Part shown: positions 57,838 through 64,000 of the stretch, one piece after another | Layout of the letters: each line of letters opens with the position of its first letter | Numbering within the stretch: position 1 is the stretch's first letter | NCBI GenBank assembly: GCA_963995525.1 | Contig: OZ023213.1 | Coordinates: 42,144,276 to 42,208,275, forward strand | Reading direction: 5' to 3' | From: Escarpia spicata | Taxonomy: Eukaryota > Annelida > Polychaeta > Sabellida > Siboglinidae | Length of the DNA stretch: 64,000 nt | The notes under the pieces: generated by a model | Databases searched by the model: none | What the model saw: only the letters and a program-made list of their open reading frames with translations | Told to the model about the DNA's origin: nothing | Made by a program: the position numbers and the translations under genes

Positions 57838-58680
57838 TGTATAGGGACACTGATTCTCTGTTTCAAAAAAGGCAAATTCCGTTTCACTTCCATTTAAGAA
57901 AAAGGCAAATTCTGTTTCAAAAGACGTATTTTCCGTTTCAGAAAAAGGCAAATTCTGTTTCAAACAGTGTATTTTCCGTTTCAAAAAAATTAATTCCATT
58001 TAAAACGGCGGATTTTCTGTGTCAAATGAAGCATTTTCTGTTTAATGGCATATTAGCTAAAGAAGCCCATTTCTGTATAGAAAAGAAATATAAAACCATT
58101 TTAGTTAGCGCTATATCATGCCATCCAACGGAATTTGTTAGAACTATGAAACACGGACTATATCACTTTGAGCCAGCGTAACCTAGGCTGTTGTTATTCC
58201 TTCAAGTTTTGTACTCGAAACCAGACTATGTACACTTATGCGTGTTCTAACGATGTGACAACTATATTTAATTAGCAACATGTCTTCTACGGTTTATATT
58301 AGCGCCTTCCGCCGCATCCCTGTTAACGGTCGGTTGACACGAGGTAGCATGGGGGCCATGACACTTAGTAACGATCTGGCTTGCGCGTTTAAAAAATCCT
58401 GCGATGTGTCACAAATCCACCAAAATAAACGAATACAATCGCATAGTAATCATGCTTGTTTCCAAATATCTTCAATAAAGTCAGTATTGTTTACGGTGTT
58501 GGTGATTCTATTTTCACTGTTTATGGAGTTTCCATTCGAAAATGCAAATCCCGTTTCGAAATGTCAATTGCACAGAATTGCGTCTGTTTTATACGATCGC
58601 GGAATTTCCATTTCAAAACCCAAATTCCATGAATTCTGTGTTTTTCGCGATCGCAGAAAATCAGTGTCCCTACATAATGT
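57838..58680. mobile_element. TIR element with internal GTTTC repeats
   Basis: Left GGGACACTGATTCTCTG and right (inverted) GGGACACTGATTTTCTG, each flanked by TA. Inside, 57860-58060 repeats GGCAAATTCTGTTTCAAA-type units and 58520-58660 has related pieces. About 840 bp, no transposase. Confidence 0.6.
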
Positions 58681-59131
58681 ACATAATGTTTCTTCTTCGT
58701 TTCTTTCTCTTAGTTGTCATAAGAACAATGAATATGAATATTAGCTTTTAATTGAACTCTTATTAATTGATCAATTAATTATTGATGAAACCAACATATA
58801 GCGACCTTGCAGTCTTATTGAGAGTCTCCCTGGTCAGTACAGTAACATCGCATCAACTAAGTTTCTTTTCTACAAATGTAAATATTAACTATTATGTTAT
58901 TTAGTAGTTTTAATTTGACCAAATTAAACTATATTCATTGTCTTTCTTTATTTACTTGCTGTTTTATTGTAGGTTTTTTGTATAATGCAGTCATGTCTGT
59001 TCTACCCAAAAACAAATGTCTTAGTTGAGGCAATAAAGAATATCTATCTTATTATAAATCTACTTTACGGGAAAATATTACTCTATTGTGTAATGTAACT
59101 CCCATTCATTCAACATTGCCACTGTACTCAC

Positions 59132-59321
59132 CAGAAAGTCGATATAGCAGGTCGCCCAGCAGCTGTACAGAGCTGTATCGGATGCGCCAGTTGTCATTAA
59201 AGAGGCCGTTCTCGAGCTCAGGCAGCAGTAGTTCAACAGCCGAGTCTGCATATGTGTTGACAATCCTCTGTCCTGCTCGCAACGCTGTGTCTCGCACAAA
59301 CTCTGACTCATCAGCCAGTGC
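59132..59321 (-). CDS. GCN1: GCN1 exon 4 of window
   Basis: Encodes [20 protein letters not shown], then [20 protein letters not shown] and [15 protein letters not shown], a nearly canonical GCN1 HEAT pair (human has [18 protein letters not shown]). Acceptor CCCGCCAG precedes 59321; donor GTGAGTACAG follows 59132. Length is 190 bp, phase 0 in, phase 1 out. It is followed on the minus strand by a 10.2-kb intron full of mobile elements. Confidence 0.95.
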
Positions 59322-60160
59322 CTGGCGGGTGACAACAACAACAATGGGTGACACATTAGTGACACGCTCCACCGATATCAAATGGACAAACACAACTGAT
59401 ACGTAATCCACAGACAAAAGTCCCATGTACTTCATACACAAATATAATATAACGGTATTGTAACCATTTTAGTGCAAGGTCCCATTACAATGAGCCACCG
59501 TTTGATGACGCTTGAATGCAACAACCTGCTACAGCGAGATTACCAATGCAACGGCTTGGTTCTTTATTAGCAAAATGCACATTACCAGCAGCGCCATTTA
59601 ACGACTATCATTGAAACCACAAAGCCACCAGCTTTACAATGATATAAAGTTCATAGGCTGTTTGTACGCAAACATTTAAAGATATTTCAGGTTTTTTTAT
59701 GGGATAGTTCAACATACTAGCATAGGCCATCAATGTGCATGGCTGTAATGTTGCACTGACGTCTACAATATTCCTTAGTAGATCTGATTTCACTATATAT
59801 ATATATATATAATTAGCATATGAGTATGAGGTAAAGTTTATTAATAAGTAAGTGTTTTTATTAATAAAGTAAAGACATCAAAATACTCATAGACCATAAC
59901 TGTAAGGCTGAAATCTAAAGCTAAGTAATAACTGACTTAAAAACTTAGTCATGACATGACATATATATATATATAGCTGAATTGTCTAACTTACACGGAA
60001 ATGACATCAAATTTTTTTTAATGTTATTTTAAATACCCTATATATATATGGGGTATTTCAAATAACATAAAATTTATATAAATCAAGTCAAAAATTAATG
60101 TATTCTGAAATGGTGATATACCAAAACAGAATTTTAATGCTCCTCATAGTTATGAATTCA
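59322..60160. other. AT-rich intron with a hairpin
   Basis: 59786-59811 is a (TA)n run. 60008-60075 forms a long near-perfect palindrome centred on TATATATATA, with arms including ATGTTATTTTAAATACCC and GGGTATTTCAAATAACAT. Nothing coding. 58690-59131 is likewise unremarkable. Confidence 0.6.
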
Positions 60161-60164
60161 TGAG

Positions 60165-60720
60165 ACATGAAAGATAGTGGACCCACTATATGCATGCCAG
60201 TGAAGATACACCTCCAAATAAAATATTCGAGTAGACCGTTTCATAAAGATAGTAAATATTAGTTAGTGTTTTTCTGTTCTCATTTTGCCCCTACTACCCT
60301 CCCCAGAATGGAAAGAAAAAAGAGATGAACTATGATAAAACTTTATTTGTTCACAAGGTACATATACATAGCATGCATTTTTACTTAAAAACAGTAGCAA
60401 TTAATAACATACTGATTGAATCGGAGAGAAGTAATAGCTACAACATGTATAGTAAAACATCTTAATAATATTCCTGATAATTTTGGCTAAATATGCTTTA
60501 ATCTTTTCGAGTATACCTAAGTTATTTTATATATTATTGTATACCTAAGTTATTTTAATCCTAGATCATATCTTTATATTGAATTAATAATTATGTCTAT
60601 TGCTGTTTTAAAGTTTCTCAGGTTCTGTCAGTTCAGTAGGGATTCCCATTACACATTATAGTTACAGCCCACATGGAGGCATTCTGTTCGACACAATGGC
60701 AGGCAGTGAGCGGAGGCTAC
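60165..60720. repeat. R2 repeat, copy 3 (start missing)
   Basis: From CTATATGCATGCCAGTGAAG through CTTTATTTGTTCACAAGGTA to GGCAGGCAGTGAGC, parallel to 1830-2290 and 44465-45180. Confidence 0.8.
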
Positions 60721-60879
60721 TCCAATACACAGGCTTACAGCATAATCTCTGACACCCAGGCAGCTCCACTCAGTGATCAGAGATAGGGAAAAGTCCACTA
60801 TCCAGTTATAAATAGAGATCAGTGGCATTTATAAACATAGGTCAATGCAGGAGGCTTACAGCAGTAGGGAAATAGTAGG

Positions 60880-61195
60880 AAAATTTAGCATTTTGGGGGG
60901 CCTTGAGGTGCCCTTAGAATGATTCAAATATCGATTTCTTGTGTGTAGTGGCACTACTACATGAAATCAGAGAAAAAGTTATTGAAGAGTTTAACAAAAT
61001 AATTACCAGTTTCGGGGGCCCTAAGAATGATTCAATCAAATACAGAATTTGCGTGCATAGTGGCAGTACCCTAAGATATGTCTATGCAAAATTAGAGAAA
61101 ATGTTGCTGAACGGTTTCTGATATGGCAGGTAACGGCGCATGGTGGACGCAGAGTGATGGCATTAGTCCGTTGGACCTTTGGCCCAAAGGACTAA
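60880..61195 (+). repeat. Dispersed repeat R1, copy next to exon 3
   Basis: Ends GTCCGTTGGACCTTTGGCCC then AAAGGACTAAAAA, 190 bp from the exon 3 donor. R2 followed by R1 here and at 44383-45555 suggests one composite element. Confidence 0.8.
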
Positions 61196-61383
61196 AAAGC
61201 CTGTGTCAAGGGAGTAACCTTTACCAAACACACAATACACATGATTACAATATAATCCATATTAATGTCGGATTGCTTCATAAATAGATTGATGTCAGAT
61301 TGCTTTGTAAATAGAAAACAACTCAAGTATAGAGGCAACATCATGTCATTGCATATGCCATGACTTGCAAACACTCTGCTTAC

Positions 61384-61580
61384 CTTTAATATGGAGGGTA
61401 TAATGATTGCAATGTAGGGCATGAAGTCATCACCAAAGACTGCCGGCAGGTAGATGTACATCATGATGTATCCGTCTCTCACAGTCGGGGCAATGTCTGT
61501 CCTCTCTGCTGTCTGGATAATGTCTGGCATCAGCTTATGCAGCTTCTCCAGTCCCAGTCCTCCAACAACTTCACTGAGAC
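61384..61580 (-). CDS. GCN1: GCN1 exon 3 of window
   Basis: Encodes GLSEVVGGLGLEKLHKLMPD followed by DIAPTVRDGYIMMYIYLP and IIPSILK, a close match to GCN1. Acceptor TTTATCCCAG precedes 61580; donor GTAAGC follows 61384. Length is 197 bp, phase 1 in, phase 0 out. The intronic sequence immediately 5' of the acceptor consists of repeated copies of the exon's own 5' edge (61603-61845). Two of these copies keep an acceptor-like CAG, so correct splicing must discriminate among near-identical sites. Confidence 0.95.
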
Positions 61581-61845
61581 CTGGGATAAACATAAACAAT
61601 ATACTTCTCCAGCTCTCCAGCAACCTCACTGAGACCTGAGGATATACTTCTCCAGCCCTCCAACAACCTCATCGATACGTGATGAAAAACATCAACAATA
61701 TACTTCTCCAGCAACCTCATTGGGACCTGGGATAAACATCAACAATATACTTCTCCAGCCCTCCAACAACCTCGTCAATACGTGAGGATGAACATCAACA
61801 ATATACTTCTCCAGCTCTCCAACACCCTCGTTGAGACATAGTAGT
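61542..61845. repeat. Tandem repeat seeded by the 5' edge of exon 3
   Basis: About six units starting CTTCTCCAG at 61542 (in the exon), 61603, 61647, 61703, 61750 and 61806, with internal CTCCAACAACCTC and a GAGACCTGGGATAAACAT junction. The first unit straddles the real acceptor. Confidence 0.88.
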
Positions 61846-62393
61846 GCACACGAGCAATGTACTAGCAAACACTATCTTGGAAGCATTCTATATGTGGGGT
61901 GACAACTTGGGGTGATTACTGGGATAGTTTACTGTTATGATTGTTTTGCGAGTTTTGTCTCTACTACAGTGGACTCTCGCTATAAGGAACACGCTGGAAC
62001 TTGGTAAAATTTCATACTCGATGTTCATTACATACAGTGGCCGACCTCGCGTACCAAATTAATAATTAACTCTATGGAAAAAACACATAATGTTCCAGCT
62101 CTAGCTAACTAATGATGATGATGATGTATTAATGTTGCAATACTACTGTGACAATTTCATAAGTAATTATTGTGATAGTATCGTGGAACAACAAATTTAC
62201 ATGGAAGCAGTCCCAAACCATAATTGGAGGGTGGCGCCACCACGCAGCCTTGGAGGCTGTTGATTCAAATTGGTGAATGACTCTAGCAACATTAATGTCT
62301 TAATGGGAGTTGTCCTGACAAATTCTTTGTTAGCAAAACTGTTCTATGCAGTTAGTTTAATGAAAAACACTGCTTCTGAGTTTTAAGTCATAC
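61846..62393. other. Intron with a lone pogo/Tigger-like terminus
   Basis: TACAGTGGACTCTCGCTATA (61967-61986) looks like a mariner/pogo TIR with a TA flank. I find no partner end, so only an end fragment. Confidence 0.35.
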
Positions 62394-62610
62394 CTTGAGC
62401 TGCGCCGGATCTGTCGACAGAGCTGGCTTCAGACGTCAATGTCTGCATGAGCCAAGGTACGAGTTCCTCTAGTTCTTTGAAGCCACTCTCGCCCATGCCC
62501 CGCACCATGGCACCGAGTGCCTTCGCTGACACGGTGCGCACCTCTGGGACAGGGTCTAGCAGGGACTGCTTGAGACCAGGAATCACCTGGGGTAGGTAGG
62601 GTGCTAGGTC
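62394..62610 (-). CDS. GCN1: GCN1 exon 2 of window
   Basis: Starts DLAPYLPQVIPGLKQSLLDP, directly continuing LTDQK of the previous exon, then PEVRTVSAKALGAMVRGMGE and a segment ending DRSGAAQ. This is the eEF3-like HEAT region known to contact the ribosome. Acceptor CACCCAG precedes 62610; donor GTATGA follows 62394. Length is 217 bp, phase 0 in and phase 1 out, with the Gly codon split. Compared with vertebrate GCN1 it has a short extra segment (FKELEELVPWLMQTL). The 406-bp intron to the previous exon shows only AT-rich sequence. Confidence 0.95.
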
Positions 62611-63016
62611 CTGGGTGAGGCAAAGAAACACTCAATCAGGGCACCAATAAAGCAGCTCTCTACTATAATTTACGTTAACTTTTAATTTCCCTGCAACTCA
62701 TTTTTTTGATATTTGACTGTCTTACAGTCAAATGGGAATAGCATATATTCCTAAGTCATGTATATTTAAAAATAATAAATCATCAGTTCAATTAATCAAT
62801 ATTTAAACAGCAGTCAACAGAATTAGTTGACCAATTATTTGATGAGTGCAACTACACAGTACTAAGAAGAAATTAATTATCACAGGATATAGGTGTTCAT
62901 TTGTGAAATGTCTAAACTAATTCTCTCAGACTATGACGGCAATAGCACACCACAACAGAAATTTCATAAGAAACACAGTGAAGACAGGTAACATAGTAGA
63001 AATATTATATTCTCAC

Positions 63017-63237
63017 CTTCTGGTCAGTCAATGAGTACATGTTGCCAATGATCTGGGCAGCCATCTTGCGTGTCTCGGTTGATCGACTCAGGAACGCTCG
63101 CTGTACTACAGGCATAATGAGAGCAAGAGACGGGGCGTCGATGAAGTGGACAAACTTAGTCTCCAGGAGGCGCTGCAGGCAGCTTGTCGTCTTCTTTGTT
63201 GGGTCTTGCAGCGCAGCAAGCAGAATCGGCACAATTG
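63017..63237 (-). CDS. GCN1: GCN1 exon (first in window), HEAT repeats
   Basis: GCN1 is a very large cytosolic HEAT-repeat protein that binds translating or collided ribosomes and hands uncharged-tRNA signals to the kinase GCN2 (eIF2-alpha phosphorylation, integrated stress response). This exon encodes a stretch almost identical to metazoan GCN1, including [16 protein letters not shown] and [17 protein letters not shown], from the region resembling the eEF3 HEAT domain. The acceptor is GATGCAG at 63238 and supplies 2 bases (phase 1). The exon is 221 bp and ends in phase 0 at the donor GTGAGA (63016). An upstream exon above 64000 must supply the first base of the split codon. The identification is firm; the exact 5' edge rests on the acceptor and on phase. 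Confidence 0.95.
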
Positions 63238-64000
63238 CTGCATCGATATTGTAACAATTTAAATTTTATCTTTATTTTGAAGCACATACCAAAGAGAAAA
63301 AATAATAGAATAATTCTCAGCTTTTCTTTTATTATAATTTTTAATTTGTCATTAGTTCCCCACATTGCACTGTAAGTAAAAACACACATTATACAAAAAC
63401 CATATAGCAGCAGCTGATGCACATGATTTGTTATTTTAACATAATTATATTTCCTGCCTCCCCTCTCCCCCATGCATGCACACACCATGTCACTCTTGGT
63501 CAGGCCTGGAGTCAATTACATTGCAATGTAATATATTACTATTATTTTGTTTCTTTCCTGTTACTATTACATGCTGAATTCTTCCTATTACTATTACATT
63601 TGAAGCAATTACTATTACATTTGTCATCGGAACATGTTATGGTATAATGCACTGTATACATAAATGCAGTAAGTACAATTGTTTCACTCACAGTCTCAAG
63701 AAGTTAAACAAGACAGGTGGATAAAAAACTAACTTGCTATTTATTGATACCCATGCCCAACGTATTTGAAATAATATTTTAGGATGTCAAGTAGTTTCAT
63801 CATCATTAGGGAAGTATTATAAAGTATAAAAAAATCTTAAATATTTACAACAACATATATCTATATAGTATGTACCATATTTAATACAATCTACTAACTA
63901 CATTGACTAAGGATAGAACATATAATAAAAAATTATGTTCCATTTTATGTTTAAATATCATACAGAAATGAAAGACAAAAGCAATAGACAATGTCACATA
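63238..64000. other. Intron 5' of the first exon, with TATTACTATTACATT repeats
   Basis: 63525-63625 carries irregular TATTACTATTACATT units; the rest is AT-rich and unassigned. No further GCN1 exon is visible up to 64000. Confidence 0.6.

Noticed and set aside
61967..62060. Complete pogo/Tigger element
   Set aside because: Only one CAGTGGACTCTCGCTATA terminus is visible and no inverted partner was found nearby.

Overview
This is a window of a repeat-rich, intron-rich animal genome, most likely an invertebrate. The evidence is a eukaryotic gene with GT-AG introns, metazoan non-LTR retrotransposons, a Penelope-like element, a hAT element and tRNA-derived SINEs. There are no operons, Shine-Dalgarno sites or CRISPR arrays. 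I cannot name the species or, with confidence, the phylum.

One host gene crosses almost the whole window on the minus strand: the C-terminal half of GCN1, the HEAT-repeat ribosome-associated scaffold that activates the eIF2-alpha kinase GCN2. I placed 17 exons (63237 down to 1). Every junction has GT-AG ends and matching phase, and together they give about 1,040 contiguous codons with no stop. The 5' exons lie above 64000 and the last exons and polyA site lie below position 1. Only about 5% of the 63 kb is exon. The longest introns are 14.5 kb (15182-722), 10.2 kb (59131-48970) and 8.1 kb (33805-25723).

The introns are nested mobile-element debris. By region: 3.3-6.9 kb, a LINE that itself carries a TIR element, inside an older repeat; 8.1-9.5 and 18.1-18.8 kb, CR1-like LINE remnants; 12.2-12.8 and 19.3-20.3 kb, degenerate tandem repeats; 17.5-22 kb, inverted repeats; 23.6-24.4 kb, minisatellites and a SINE; 25.9-33.5 kb, a probable 7.6-kb DNA transposon with a spliced Mutator-like transposase gene and a LINE in its intron; 35.4-36.3 kb, an unidentified two-exon coding fragment; 40.1-42.0 kb, a Penelope-like element; 42.8-44.4 kb, a TTAA-flanked TIR element with its empty site preserved in a sister repeat; 45.7-47.2 kb, a 1.5-kb palindrome with a tRNA-like sequence in each arm; 48.2 and 49-49.7 kb, LINE tails; 52.8-54.0 kb, a hAT element with an 8-bp target duplication; 54.0-54.9 kb, a LINE tail; 55.5-57.6 kb, a tandem array of about 0.8-kb units; 57.8-58.7 kb, another TIR element; 60.2-61.2 kb, dispersed noncoding repeats.

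The best candidates for something undescribed are four. First, the 25919-33532 element, which pairs a Mutator-like (Pfam PF20700-type) transposase with TA-flanked CAGTAGTCCC termini. Second, the palindromic fold-back element with tRNA-like arms. Third, three separate GCN1 exons whose splice-site edge has been locally duplicated, leaving decoy splice sites. Fourth, the TTAA element with its preserved empty site. All calls rest on reading the sequence and recalling protein families; no search was run.
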